Part shown: positions 1 through 9,325 of the stretch, one piece after another
How positions within the stretch are numbered: the first letter of the stretch is position 1
Layout: each line of letters opens with the position of its first letter
Assembly (NCBI RefSeq): GCF_019048065.1
Contig: NZ_CP077291.1
Span: 2,046,001-2,110,000, forward strand
From: Citrobacter farmeri
GTDB taxonomy: Bacteria > Pseudomonadota > Gammaproteobacteria > Enterobacterales > Enterobacteriaceae
Direction: 5' to 3'
DNA: 64,000 nucleotides
Made by a program: the position numbers and the translations under genes
The notes under the pieces: generated by a model
What the model saw: only the letters and a program-made list of their open reading frames with translations
The model's database searches: none
What the model was told of the DNA's origin: nothing

Positions 1-152
1 TGATTTAATTGACGGACATCCTGCTGATGCTGCCGCCATTGAGGCGAGTCCGGACTCTTTCCCGGGCCTTTCGGCGCGTTGAGCGTACAGGCGGTCAGAA
101 CCAGGCTTGCCAGCGGAAGCAGGCGGATCAGGCGAAAAACAGGCAGGGTCAT
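1..152 (-). CDS. lolB: Outer-membrane lipoprotein receptor LolB, N-terminal part
   Basis: Only the first 50 codons lie in the window; the gene runs off the left edge. The start ATG is at 150-152 on the minus strand. The peptide opens with a basic segment and a hydrophobic stretch ending in the lipobox LTAC, so it is a signal-peptidase II substrate with the acylated Cys at residue 21. The mature part begins [17 protein letters not shown], which matches E. coli LolB closely. LolB takes lipoproteins from the periplasmic carrier LolA and inserts them in the inner leaflet of the outer membrane. It is divergent from hemA, as in E. coli, where lolB is followed by ispE. The family assignment is firm despite the truncation. 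Confidence 0.93.
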   Translation of the reverse strand, partial: MTLPVFRLIRLLPLASLVLTACTLNAPKGPGKSPDSPQWRQHQQDVRQLN

Positions 153-353
153 AATGATGACGAATCCTTGTGATACGTTGCAATAATAACCCTTAATGCT
201 AGCGCTGTGCGGGTATATCGTCTACGTTCACGTTATCTTAATTTAAGCGGTAAGCTATTACTCCAAAAGGGGGCACTCTCTTTTATTGATTCCGCGCATC
301 CTGTATGATGCGAGCAGACTAACCATATCAACGCTGGTACTACTCCCGCAGAC

Positions 354-1610
354 ATGACCCTTTTAGCGCTCGGCATTAACCATAAGACGGCACCTGTATC
401 GCTGCGAGAACGCGTAACGTTTTCGCCGGACACGCTCGATCAGGCGCTGGAAAGCCTGCTTGCGCAGCCAATGGTGCAGGGCGGCGTAGTCTTGTCGACG
501 TGCAATCGCACGGAGCTGTATCTCAGCGTGGAAGAGCAGGACAATCTGCAAGAGGCGCTGATTCGTTGGTTATGCGACTACCATAATCTCAACGAAGAGG
601 AGCTGCGCAACAGCCTCTACTGGCATCAGGATAACGACGCCGTCAGTCACCTGATGCGTGTCGCCAGCGGTCTGGATTCGCTGGTGCTGGGTGAACCGCA
701 GATTCTCGGTCAGGTGAAAAAGGCCTTTGCGGATTCGCAGAAAGGCCACCTGAACGCCAGCGCGCTGGAACGCATGTTCCAGAAATCTTTCTCCGTCGCC
801 AAACGAGTCCGTACGGAAACCGATATCGGCGCCAGCGCGGTGTCCGTTGCGTTTGCCGCCTGTACGCTGGCGCGCCAGATCTTTGAATCGCTTTCCGCGG
901 TTACCGTGCTGCTGGTTGGCGCGGGCGAAACCATCGAACTGGTGGCGCGTCATCTGCGCGAACACAAAGTGCAGAAGATGATTATCGCCAACCGCACCCG
1001 CGAACGGGCACAGGTTCTTGCCGATGAAGTCGGTGCCGAAGTCATTGCGCTCAGCGATATCGACGAACGTCTGCAAGAAGCCGACATTATCATCAGTTCA
1101 ACCGCCAGTCCGTTGCCCATCATCGGCAAAGGGATGGTGGAGCGCGCGCTGAAAAGCCGTCGCAATCAGCCGATGCTGCTGGTGGATATCGCCGTTCCGC
1201 GCGATGTCGAACCGGAAGTCGGCAAACTGGCTAACGCCTATCTCTATAGCGTTGACGATCTGCAAAGCATCATTTCGCACAACCTGGCGCAGCGCAAAGC
1301 CGCGGCGGTGGAAGCCGAAACGATCGTCGCGCAGGAAACCAGCGAGTTTATGGCCTGGCTGCGCGCTCAGGGTGCCAGTGAAACCATTCGTGAATACCGT
1401 AGTCAGTCTGAGCAGGTACGTGATGAATTGACCGCGAAGGCGCTTGCTGCTCTGGAACAGGGCGGCGACGCGCAGGCCATTATGCAGGATCTGGCGTGGA
1501 AACTGACCAACCGCCTGATTCATGCGCCAACCAAATCTCTTCAGCAGGCCGCCCGTGACGGGGATGACGAACGCCTGAATATTTTGCGCGACAGCCTCGG
1601 GCTGGAGTAG
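354..1610 (+). CDS. hemA: Glutamyl-tRNA reductase
   Basis: HemA reduces glutamyl-tRNA(Glu) to glutamate-1-semialdehyde with NADPH, the committed step of haem and sirohaem synthesis by the C5 route. The 418 residues equal the E. coli length. Visible landmarks are the N-terminal catalytic region with the active Cys in STCNRTELY (near residue 50), the NADP-binding motif [16 protein letters not shown] (about 183-198), and a long helical C-terminal dimerisation domain. The N-terminal [11 protein letters not shown] with Lys/hydrophobic residues near the start is the segment known in Salmonella to make HemA a substrate of Lon/ClpAP under haem sufficiency; that control is inferred here. It heads the cluster hemA-prfA-prmC-sirB2-sirB1-kdsA, with all genes on one strand and short gaps. 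Confidence 0.98.
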   Translation: MTLLALGINHKTAPVSLRERVTFSPDTLDQALESLLAQPMVQGGVVLSTCNRTELYLSVEEQDNLQEALIRWLCDYHNLNEEELRNSLYWHQDNDAVSHLMRVASGLDSLVLGEPQILGQVKKAFADSQKGHLNASALERMFQKSFSVAKRVRTETDIGASAVSVAFAACTLARQIFESLSAVTVLLVGAGETIELVARHLREHKVQKMIIANRTRERAQVLADEVGAEVIALSDIDERLQEADIIISSTASPLPIIGKGMVERALKSRRNQPMLLVDIAVPRDVEPEVGKLANAYLYSVDDLQSIISHNLAQRKAAAVEAETIVAQETSEFMAWLRAQGASETIREYRSQSEQVRDELTAKALAALEQGGDAQAIMQDLAWKLTNRLIHAPTKSLQQAARDGDDERLNILRDSLGLE

Positions 1611-1647
1611 CAACACACCCTTCTTTCTACAAGGTGCATTTACGCCT

Positions 1648-2730
1648 ATGAAGCCTTCTATCGTTGCCAAACTGGAAGCCCTGCATGAACGCCATGAAGA
1701 AGTTCAGGCGCTGCTGGGTGATGCGGGAACCATCGCAGACCAGGAACGTTTTCGCGCACTGTCGCGCGAGTATGCACAACTAAGCGATGTTTCTCGCTGT
1801 TTTACGGACTGGCAACAGATTCAGGACGATATCGAAACAGCACAAATGATGCTCGACGATCCTGAAATGCGTGAAATGGCGCAGGAAGAACTGCGCGAAG
1901 CGAAAGACAAAAGCGAACAACTGGAACAGCAGTTACAGGTACTGCTGCTGCCGAAAGATCCGGACGATGAGTACAATGCGTTTCTGGAAGTTCGCGCCGG
2001 GACCGGCGGCGATGAAGCCGCTTTGTTTGCCGGCGATCTGTTCCGTATGTACAGCCGCTATGCTGAAACGCGGCGCTGGCGCGTGGAGATCATGAGCGCC
2101 AGCGAAGGCGAGCACGGCGGTTATAAAGAGATTATCGCCAAGATCAGCGGCGACGGCGTATACGGACGTCTGAAGTTTGAATCCGGTGGACATCGCGTGC
2201 AGCGCGTCCCGGCAACGGAATCGCAGGGTCGCATCCACACTTCTGCCTGTACCGTGGCGGTGATGCCGGAGTTGCCGGAAGCCGAACTGCCGGATATCAA
2301 CCCGGCCGACCTGCGGATTGATACCTTCCGTTCTTCCGGGGCGGGGGGCCAGCACGTTAACACCACCGATTCCGCCATCCGTATCACCCACCTGCCGACC
2401 GGCATTGTGGTGGAGTGTCAGGACGAACGTTCTCAGCACAAAAACAAAGCCAAAGCGATGTCGGTGCTGGGGGCGCGTATTCGCGCAGCCGAAGTGGCAA
2501 GACGTCAGCAGGCCGAAGCCTCAACGCGTCGCAATCTGCTGGGCAGCGGCGATCGTAGCGACCGTAACCGAACCTACAACTTCCCGCAGGGGCGGGTGAC
2601 CGATCACCGCATCAACCTGACGCTCTACCGTCTGGATGAAGTAATGGAAGGCAAACTGGATATGCTGATTGAGCCGATCGTGCAGGAATACCAGGCCGAT
2701 CAACTGGCAGCGCTGTCCGAGCAGGAATAA
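1648..2730 (+). CDS. prfA: Peptide chain release factor 1
   Basis: RF1 recognises UAA and UAG stop codons and triggers hydrolysis of peptidyl-tRNA in the ribosome. The 360 residues match the usual length. The conserved GGQ loop is present in [15 protein letters not shown] (near residue 233), where the Gln is the methylation target of PrmC, encoded next. The codon-recognition tripeptide region and the C-terminal domain are intact. The gene starts 37 bases after hemA and its TAA shares one base with the ATG of prmC (TAATG), so the two are translationally linked. Confidence 0.98.
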   Translation: MKPSIVAKLEALHERHEEVQALLGDAGTIADQERFRALSREYAQLSDVSRCFTDWQQIQDDIETAQMMLDDPEMREMAQEELREAKDKSEQLEQQLQVLLLPKDPDDEYNAFLEVRAGTGGDEAALFAGDLFRMYSRYAETRRWRVEIMSASEGEHGGYKEIIAKISGDGVYGRLKFESGGHRVQRVPATESQGRIHTSACTVAVMPELPEAELPDINPADLRIDTFRSSGAGGQHVNTTDSAIRITHLPTGIVVECQDERSQHKNKAKAMSVLGARIRAAEVARRQQAEASTRRNLLGSGDRSDRNRTYNFPQGRVTDHRINLTLYRLDEVMEGKLDMLIEPIVQEYQADQLAALSEQE

Positions 2731-3563
2731 TGGATTTTCAGCACTGGTTACATGAGGCGATAAGCCAGCTACAGGAGAGTGAAAGCCCGCGCCGCGATGC
2801 TGAGATCTTACTCGAATTCGTGACCGGAAAAGGGCGCACGTATCTGTTGGCGTTTGGCGAAACGCCGTTGACCGATGTCCAGCAGGCGCAACTGGCAACG
2901 CTGCTGGCTCGCCGTCAGCGAGGTGAGCCGATTGCGCACTTAACCGGCGTGCGTGAGTTCTGGTCATTGCCGCTGTTTGTCTCACCCGCAACGCTGATCC
3001 CTCGTCCGGACACCGAATGTCTGGTGGAACAGGCGTTAGCGCGGCTGCCATCAGGCCCATGTCGTATTCTCGATCTCGGAACCGGCACCGGTGCGATTGC
3101 GCTGGCGCTGGCGTCCGAGCGCCCTGACTGCGAGGTTACAGCGGTTGACAGGATGCCGGATGCCGTTGAACTGGCGCAGCGTAATGCCGCACATCTGGCC
3201 ATTAATAATATTCACATCCAGCAAAGCGACTGGTTTAGCGCCTTGCCGGATCGGCCGTTCACGATGATTGTCAGCAATCCGCCGTACATTGATGAACAGG
3301 ATCCGCATCTGACGCAGGGTGATGTTCGCTTCGAACCGTTGACCGCCCTGGTCGCCGGTGACAGCGGAATGGCCGACATTGTGCACATTATTGAACAATC
3401 TCGCGCGCGGCTGGAAGCTGGCGGTTTTCTGCTGCTCGAGCATGGTTGGCAGCAGGGCGCAGCCGTGCGTGACGCCTTCATTCGTGCGGGCTACCAGGCG
3501 GTAGAAACCTGTCGTGATTATGGCGACAACGAGCGCATCACGCTCGGACGTAAGCCCGTATGA
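2730..3563 (+). CDS. prmC: Release factor glutamine methyltransferase
   Basis: PrmC (HemK) methylates the Gln of the GGQ motif in RF1 and RF2, raising termination efficiency. The protein is 277 residues, the normal length. A five-helix N-terminal domain is followed by a class I SAM-dependent methyltransferase fold: motif I ILDLGTGTGAIALALA (about 112-127) binds SAM, and the NPPY tetrapeptide (about 183-186) typical of N-methyltransferases acting on planar amide or amino groups is intact. It sits directly after its substrate gene prfA (one-base overlap) and overlaps sirB2 by four bases (ATGA). Confidence 0.97.
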   Translation: MDFQHWLHEAISQLQESESPRRDAEILLEFVTGKGRTYLLAFGETPLTDVQQAQLATLLARRQRGEPIAHLTGVREFWSLPLFVSPATLIPRPDTECLVEQALARLPSGPCRILDLGTGTGAIALALASERPDCEVTAVDRMPDAVELAQRNAAHLAINNIHIQQSDWFSALPDRPFTMIVSNPPYIDEQDPHLTQGDVRFEPLTALVAGDSGMADIVHIIEQSRARLEAGGFLLLEHGWQQGAAVRDAFIRAGYQAVETCRDYGDNERITLGRKPV

Positions 3564-3952
3564 ACAGCATTACGCTCCTGCTCGGCGTTCACCTCTTCAG
3601 TATTGCGCTTTCCATTAGTTTGTTTGTATTGCGATATGGATGGCGTGAATGCCACTCTGTGCGGGCGCACGCGCGCTGGACGCGTGTCGTCCCGCCGGTT
3701 GTTGACACCTTTTTGCTGCTCAGTGGCGTGGGTTTGATCGCTAAAACGCACATCCTGCCATTCACGGAGCAGGGTACATGGCTGACTGAGAAGCTGTTTG
3801 GGGTTATCATTTACATCGTTTTGGGTTTTATTGCGCTCGATTACCGTCGGGCGCGCAGTCGGCAGGCGCGGTTAATCGCGTTTCTGCTGGCGCTGGTGGT
3901 GCTGTACATCATCATTAAACTCGCCACCACAAAAATACCGTTACTGGGGTAA
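3560..3952 (+). CDS. sirB2: SirB2 family inner-membrane protein
   Basis: A 130-residue hydrophobic protein with about four predicted membrane segments (near 4-24, 46-64, 75-95, 101-121). It matches the SirB2/YchQ family, found next to prmC in enterobacteria. The name comes from a Salmonella locus once linked to invasion-gene control; the biochemical role is not known. It starts inside the prmC stop (ATGA overlap) and is followed three bases later by sirB1, so all are probably one transcript from hemA or prfA. Confidence 0.9.
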   Translation: MNSITLLLGVHLFSIALSISLFVLRYGWRECHSVRAHARWTRVVPPVVDTFLLLSGVGLIAKTHILPFTEQGTWLTEKLFGVIIYIVLGFIALDYRRARSRQARLIAFLLALVVLYIIIKLATTKIPLLG

Positions 3953-3955
3953 GTC

Positions 3956-4765
3956 ATGAGGTCGTTAGCTGATTTCGAATTTAATAAAGCGCCATTGTGC
4001 GACGGGATGATCCTTGCATCGGAGTCGATCCGCCTGGATTTTCCTTCGCAAACTGTCTATGACGAGCTGGAACGTCTGGTCAGCCTGGCGCAAGAAGAAA
4101 TTAGCCAGCTGTTGTCACAGGATGAGCAACTGGAAAAATTGCTGGCACTTTTCTACGGCGAGTGGGGTTTTACTGACACCCGCGGCGTTTACCGTTTGTC
4201 CGACGCATTATGGCTTGACCAGGTACTGAAGAACCGCCAGGGAAGTGCAGTGTCATTGGGGGCCATCTTATTATGGATCGCCAACCGGTTGTCATTGCCG
4301 CTGGTGCCGGTGATTTTCCCGACGCAGCTTATTTTGCGTATTGAGTCGATGGAAGGCGAAATGTGGCTCATTAACCCATTCAACGGTGAAACGTTGAATG
4401 AGCATACGCTGGAAGTGTGGCTGAAGGGCAATATCAGTCCGGTCGCCGAGTTATTTAACGAAGACCTCGATGAAGCGGATAACGCAGAGGTGATTCGCAA
4501 GCTGCTGGACACGTTGAAATCTTCCTTAATGGAAGAACAACAGATGGAACTGGCGCTGCGTGCGAGTGAAGCGTTACTGCAATTTAACCCGGAAGATCCG
4601 TACGAAATACGTGACCGGGGCTTAATTTATGCGCAACTGGAATGTGAACATGTCGCGCTGACCGATTTAAGCTATTTCGTTGAGCAGTGTCCGGAAGACC
4701 CGATCAGCGAAATGATTCGTGCGCAGATTAATAACATCTCGCATAAGCAAATTGTCCTGCATTAA
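3956..4765 (+). CDS. sirB1: SirB1 family protein (transglutaminase-like/TPR)
   Basis: A 269-residue soluble protein of the SirB1/YchA family. The central part (about 70-150), with SAVSLGAILLWIANRLSL and a following P-V-x-FPTQLILR strand, resembles the transglutaminase-like SirB1 domain. The last 90 residues form tetratricopeptide-like helices (ALRASEALLQFNPEDPYEI, then a second repeat). The function is not established. Being adjacent to sirB2 and upstream of kdsA fits the E. coli order. No unusual feature was seen. Confidence 0.9.
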   Translation: MRSLADFEFNKAPLCDGMILASESIRLDFPSQTVYDELERLVSLAQEEISQLLSQDEQLEKLLALFYGEWGFTDTRGVYRLSDALWLDQVLKNRQGSAVSLGAILLWIANRLSLPLVPVIFPTQLILRIESMEGEMWLINPFNGETLNEHTLEVWLKGNISPVAELFNEDLDEADNAEVIRKLLDTLKSSLMEEQQMELALRASEALLQFNPEDPYEIRDRGLIYAQLECEHVALTDLSYFVEQCPEDPISEMIRAQINNISHKQIVLH

Positions 4766-4792
4766 TTTATCGACATTCTTACTCATCATTAA

Positions 4793-5656
<864 letters not shown>

Positions 5657-5669
5657 GTCTCGCAGAAAC

Positions 5670-5697
5670 AAAAAACCCCGCCGCAGCGGGGTTTTTT
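5670..5697. terminator. Bidirectional terminator between kdsA and chaA
   Basis: Stem CCCCGC (5676-5681), loop CGCA, stem GCGGGG (5686-5691), flanked by six A residues on the left and six T residues on the right. It can end the kdsA transcript on the plus strand and the chaA transcript on the minus strand, whose genes converge here. Confidence 0.92.
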
Positions 5698-5709
5698 CTG
5701 CCTGAAAGG

Positions 5710-6810
5710 TCAGGCAAATATCGTCATCAGATAGGCGATAAACAGTGCCAGATGCGCCGCGCCGTTCAGCACGTTGGTGCGCCCCGTTGAGAATGAGATA
5801 TGGCACAGTACCAGCGATGCTACCATCACCACCATTTCCGGCGCGCCTAAGCCGAACACCAGATCATTCCCCGTCGCCCACGCAATCAGCGTTACCACCG
5901 GTACCGTCAGGGAGATGGTGGCCAGCACTGAACCAAAAAACAGGTTCATTGCTCTTTGTACCTGATTATTCAACACCGCTTTCAGCGCTCCAAGCCCTTC
6001 CGGAGAGAGGATCAGCAGCGCGACCAGGAAGCCGGTAAAGGCGACCGGGGCGTTCATCTCAGTCAGTAATGTCTCCAGCGGATTCGCGTTCATCTTGGTG
6101 ACGGCAATTACTGCAATCAGATGAATCACCAGCCAGGCGGCATGCCACAAATTGCTGTGCGCAGAGGGCTTACCGTGATGCGGGTCGTCGTCATCGCTGT
6201 CATCTTCGTGCTCATAGACAAACAGGCTCTGGTGCGTCTTGGTCTGAATGAGCAGGAATACGCCGTACATCGCGGCAGAAATCAGGGCCACCAACAGCGC
6301 CTGGCCGGTGGTAAAATTCGCGCCGGGCAGGGCCATTGGAAATACCAGCACGATAATCGCCAGCGGAAACAGGGCAATCAGATACTGTTTAATACCGAAC
6401 AGATTCATATACTGCGTTGCGAATTTACGCCCGCCCAGTAACAGAGAAAAGCCCACCAGGCCGCCGGTTACAATCATGATGATGGAATAGAGCGTGTCGC
6501 GCATCAGCGTGGGCGCCGCATCACCGGTCGCCATCAGGGCTGAGATCAGGCTAACTTCGAGAATAACCACGGACAGACTGAGAATGAGTGAACCGTAGGG
6601 TTCGCCGAGGCGGTGGGCCAGCACGTCGGCGTGACGAACAACGCTAAAGGCGCTGCTTAAAATACCAATCAGGGCAAGAAGATTAATTCCGATTACCGCT
6701 GGTAGTGAATGGCTGCCTCCCCAAAGGAACAGCACTACCAGCGCCACAACCGGGAAAATAAGCGATGTCTCCTTATGGCGGGTTTTCACCGCCTCTTGTG
6801 CATGTGTCAT
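5710..6810 (-). CDS. chaA: Calcium/sodium/potassium-proton antiporter ChaA
   Basis: ChaA is an inner-membrane cation/H+ antiporter (Na+, Ca2+, K+) of the CaCA superfamily used at alkaline pH. From the ATG at 6808-6810 the protein has 366 residues, equal to E. coli ChaA; a longer reading to 7050 would add an unrelated Arg/Lys-rich leader and is rejected. About eleven hydrophobic segments are present. The two antiporter repeats show as GEPYGSLILSLSVVILEVSL and LSPEGLGALKAVLN, each with the key acidic residue, and an acidic loop EHEDDSDDDDPHHG lies between the halves. It is divergent from chaB. Confidence 0.96.
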   Translation of the reverse strand: MTHAQEAVKTRHKETSLIFPVVALVVLFLWGGSHSLPAVIGINLLALIGILSSAFSVVRHADVLAHRLGEPYGSLILSLSVVILEVSLISALMATGDAAPTLMRDTLYSIIMIVTGGLVGFSLLLGGRKFATQYMNLFGIKQYLIALFPLAIIVLVFPMALPGANFTTGQALLVALISAAMYGVFLLIQTKTHQSLFVYEHEDDSDDDDPHHGKPSAHSNLWHAAWLVIHLIAVIAVTKMNANPLETLLTEMNAPVAFTGFLVALLILSPEGLGALKAVLNNQVQRAMNLFFGSVLATISLTVPVVTLIAWATGNDLVFGLGAPEMVVMVASLVLCHISFSTGRTNVLNGAAHLALFIAYLMTIFA

Positions 6811-7082
6811 GAATGCTCTCCATCTCTGCAGGTCGATTTTAGTTATAAATGTAATAAAGCCTGTCAAAAATAACAGAAAATGCAGGCTTTCTGGTGATAT
6901 TTTACGAAATTTTACGGCATTTCGGCATTTCACCTTCAAAACGACAGAAAGAGAAACTCTTGCTTTTTGAGTGTTTAAATAACAATGCCTTATGGTGGGG
7001 CAGGGTGAATAAACCTCTTTGCACTGGCAGAGGCGCCCAGGGTTGACCACACTTAAGGTTTAGCCAAAAAGCGGAGTCAATG

Positions 7083-7313
7083 ATGCCTTATCATGCGAAA
7101 AAAGATCTACCAGATAGTGTTCAGCACGTCTTACCCGCCCATGCCCAGGCGATCTACAAGGAAGCGTTCAATAGTGCGTGGGAGCAGTATAAAGACAAAG
7201 CCGATCGCCGCGATGATGCCAGTCGGGAAGAAACCGCGCATAAAGTCGCGTGGGCGGCAGTGAAAAAAGAGTATGCCAAAGGTGAAGATGATAAGTGGCA
7301 TAAGAAAACCTAA
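7083..7313 (+). CDS. chaB: Cation transport regulator ChaB
   Basis: A small 76-residue hydrophilic protein with the ChaB domain: DLPDSVQHVLPAHAQAIYKE at 8-27, then AFNSAWEQYKD and the basic C-terminus KWHKKT. Two ATGs are adjacent (7080 and 7083). The second lies a better distance from the GGAG at 7072-7075 and gives the E. coli length, so it is chosen. ChaB was named from its place beside chaA; a direct regulatory role is not well shown. It is transcribed away from chaA and precedes chaC with a 196-base gap. Confidence 0.92.
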   Translation: MPYHAKKDLPDSVQHVLPAHAQAIYKEAFNSAWEQYKDKADRRDDASREETAHKVAWAAVKKEYAKGEDDKWHKKT

Positions 7314-7509
7314 CCACTTAACTTATAAGGTTTAACGCTACTGCCCCCGTGAACGCGTAAGCGAATCGTGCTACCCACAATCGTTGCAGCCTTGCAAGCG
7401 GCCCGTGAATTGCATATTGTCGTGATATTGGTTTCAAAATGAGCAGTTAAAATGCCCGGAAGGCGTCAAAAAGTTGTCGCAGGGAAGTATGCAGTGGCGG
7501 AGGTGTAAG

Positions 7510-8205
7510 GTGTTAACGCGTGATTTCTTGATGAATGCCGATTGTAAGACGGCATTTGGTGCTATTGAAGAATCACTCTTATGGTCAGCAGAGCAACGTG
7601 CCGCGTCCCTTGCGGCGACCCTGGCCTGCCGACCAGATGATGGACCGGTGTGGATCTTCGGTTATGGATCGTTGATGTGGAACCCGGCGCTAGAATTTGA
7701 GGAGTCATGTACCGGTACGCTGGTGGGATGGCATCGGGCATTTTGTCTGCGTCTCACGGCAGGGCGCGGAACCGCGTGCCAGCCGGGGCGAATGCTTGCA
7801 CTGAAAGAGGGCGGCCGCACTACTGGCGTGGCCTATCGTCTCCCGGATGCTTCGCTTGAGCAGGAGTTAACCCTGCTGTGGAAGCGCGAAATGATCACCG
7901 GTTGCTATCTGCCAACCTGGTGCCATCTGGCGCTGGACGACGGGCGAACGGTGAATGCGCTGGTGTTTATTATGGACCCGCGCCATCCGCTGTATGAGTC
8001 GGACACGCGTGCGCAAATTATCGCCCCGCTGATTGCTGCCGCCAGTGGGCCGCTTGGCACCAACGCGCAGTATCTGTTCTCGCTGGAACAGGAGTTGCAG
8101 AAACTGGGGATGCAGGATGAGTGCCTTAACGACCTGGTGACTAACGTTCGGGGGTTGTTAGGTGAATCTCTGCCTGAAGGTGTGTTGCGTCCCGGTTTTG
8201 CCTGA
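7510..8205 (+). CDS. chaC: Glutathione-specific gamma-glutamylcyclotransferase ChaC
   Basis: ChaC degrades glutathione to 5-oxoproline and Cys-Gly. The family signature GYGSLMWNP (about residues 51-59, substrate-binding loop) is intact and the catalytic Glu is expected in LLWKREMITGCYLPTW. Two starts are possible: an upstream ATG at 7474 (243 residues), or GTG at 7510 preceded by GGAGG at 7499-7503, giving 231 residues as in current E. coli annotation. The GTG is preferred because of its ribosome-binding site. It follows chaB on the same strand; a REP-type hairpin lies just downstream. Confidence 0.92.
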   Translation: MLTRDFLMNADCKTAFGAIEESLLWSAEQRAASLAATLACRPDDGPVWIFGYGSLMWNPALEFEESCTGTLVGWHRAFCLRLTAGRGTACQPGRMLALKEGGRTTGVAYRLPDASLEQELTLLWKREMITGCYLPTWCHLALDDGRTVNALVFIMDPRHPLYESDTRAQIIAPLIAAASGPLGTNAQYLFSLEQELQKLGMQDECLNDLVTNVRGLLGESLPEGVLRPGFA

Positions 8206-8216
8206 GGCTGATATAA

Positions 8217-8243
8217 ACCCGGTAGGCGCAGGCGCTACCGGGC
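8217..8243. repeat. REP-like palindrome after chaC
   Basis: Inverted repeat CCCGGTAG (8218-8225) and CTACCGGG (8235-8242) around a GC-rich centre. The pattern is that of enterobacterial REP elements in convergent 3' spaces (chaC and the DUF1883 gene converge here). No T-run follows, so it is better read as a REP than as an intrinsic terminator. Confidence 0.75.
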
Positions 8244-8253
8244 ATTTCACGTA

Positions 8254-8499
8254 TCAGGCGGCGATATAACTGATAGAATGTTCAAGCGACTGGCTATGGC
8301 TGTCGATCAGCACATTCCAGACGCCGGTATAGGGTACGGTCAACCAGGCGTTATCACGATTTTGCACGCTTAATATGTCGGTCTGCGTGTCTTTAACGTG
8401 ATTTTTCTCGCTCATCAGATGAATGTGGCAACGCTCTGAACAGCGTACTACCACGGTATCCCCACCAAATAACTTCAAACTTGCCTTTACTAATGCCAT
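8254..8499 (-). CDS. DUF1883-like small protein
   Basis: An 81-residue protein starting MALVKASLKLFGGDTVVV. The pattern of an early G-D-x-V-V-V strand, a Cys-rich turn (RCSERCHIHLM), and a later VPYTGVWNVLID strand fits the DUF1883 all-beta family; this is a recognition from memory with moderate confidence. No signal peptide or membrane segment is seen, so it is probably cytoplasmic. It does not belong to the E. coli K-12 chaC-ychN interval and looks like an accessory gene. It points towards chaC, with a REP between them. Function unknown; in some DUF1883 proteins the domain is joined to TIR domains, but here it stands alone. Confidence 0.7.
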   Translation of the reverse strand: MALVKASLKLFGGDTVVVRCSERCHIHLMSEKNHVKDTQTDILSVQNRDNAWLTVPYTGVWNVLIDSHSQSLEHSISYIAA

Positions 8500-8762
8500 T
8501 TCTCACCCCGTATTGAAAACAACGTACTTCCCTTCGGAAGTGCTGCGTGATGTTGTTCACATTTTACCCATGAGGCATAACACCAAAGAGTTAGGCTTTG
8601 GATGCTGATTTTGATCAAAAAATGGCATAACGATTAAACAATAGTGACAAAATGCCTGAGAAAAGCGTGATCGGGCGCACTTACTTTTGGTAAAGATACG
8701 CCCCAATAAGATTAAATTCGGAAATAACCGGCTGTTTCAGCAAGCTCGCCTGAAAAGTGTAA

Positions 8763-9116
8763 TTAGAACGTCAGAACCTTGTCGGCGGTCAGCGTCCATT
8801 GCGCCAGCTCCACCAGCGTGCCGACTTCCACACCGTCAATCAGCGGCAGAGTCGTGATCCCGCGCCCATCCGTGCAGGTCTTGCACAGTTTGACCGGGAC
8901 GTTCTGGGCAGTAAGGATCTCCAGCATCTGCTGGATGTTGTAGCCTTCTGCGGGTTTCTGACCGCGCAAACCCGCCGTGACGGCATCCGACATCAGAAAC
9001 AGTCGCAGGTCGAGATCGCTTGCCTGTTCACGTAATGCGATCGCCAGTCGCAGGCTGTTGAATAACGATTCGCTACCGTATGCCGCACCGTTGGCAATGA
9101 TCACTATCTTTTGCAT
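8763..9116 (-). CDS. ychN: DsrE/F-like family protein YchN
   Basis: A 117-residue protein matching E. coli YchN almost throughout. It has the DsrE/DsrF/TusD fold: IVIIANGAAYGSESLFNSLR at the start, LFLMSDAVTAGLRGQKP in the middle, and the conserved Cys pair in KLCKTCTDGRG (near 77-83). Relatives take part in sulfur relay, and the E. coli protein forms hexamers, but its substrate is not known. It lies divergent from ychO. Confidence 0.94.
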   Translation of the reverse strand: MQKIVIIANGAAYGSESLFNSLRLAIALREQASDLDLRLFLMSDAVTAGLRGQKPAEGYNIQQMLEILTAQNVPVKLCKTCTDGRGITTLPLIDGVEVGTLVELAQWTLTADKVLTF

Positions 9117-9325
9117 GTTGACTCCTGTTAGCGGGGAGGTTTGATTTGTCAGTCAGTTATGTTACCCCGCCAGCGGAGTGTTACCAATCAAAGTCTGACG
9201 AAAAGCAATATCTGGCTGGCTTAAGGATATTCCTGAAAATGTGAGAAAGCCTGCAAAACAATGCAGGGTCAGGTAAGCTTTTAGGGTGTTAAGTTAACTG
9301 AACTCCGTAAGAAGCTATCGTCGAT

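Noticed and set aside
7474..7509. Upstream ATG as the chaC start
   Set aside because: The GTG at 7510 has GGAGG at the right distance and gives the E. coli length; the upstream ATG has only a weak AGGGA before it.
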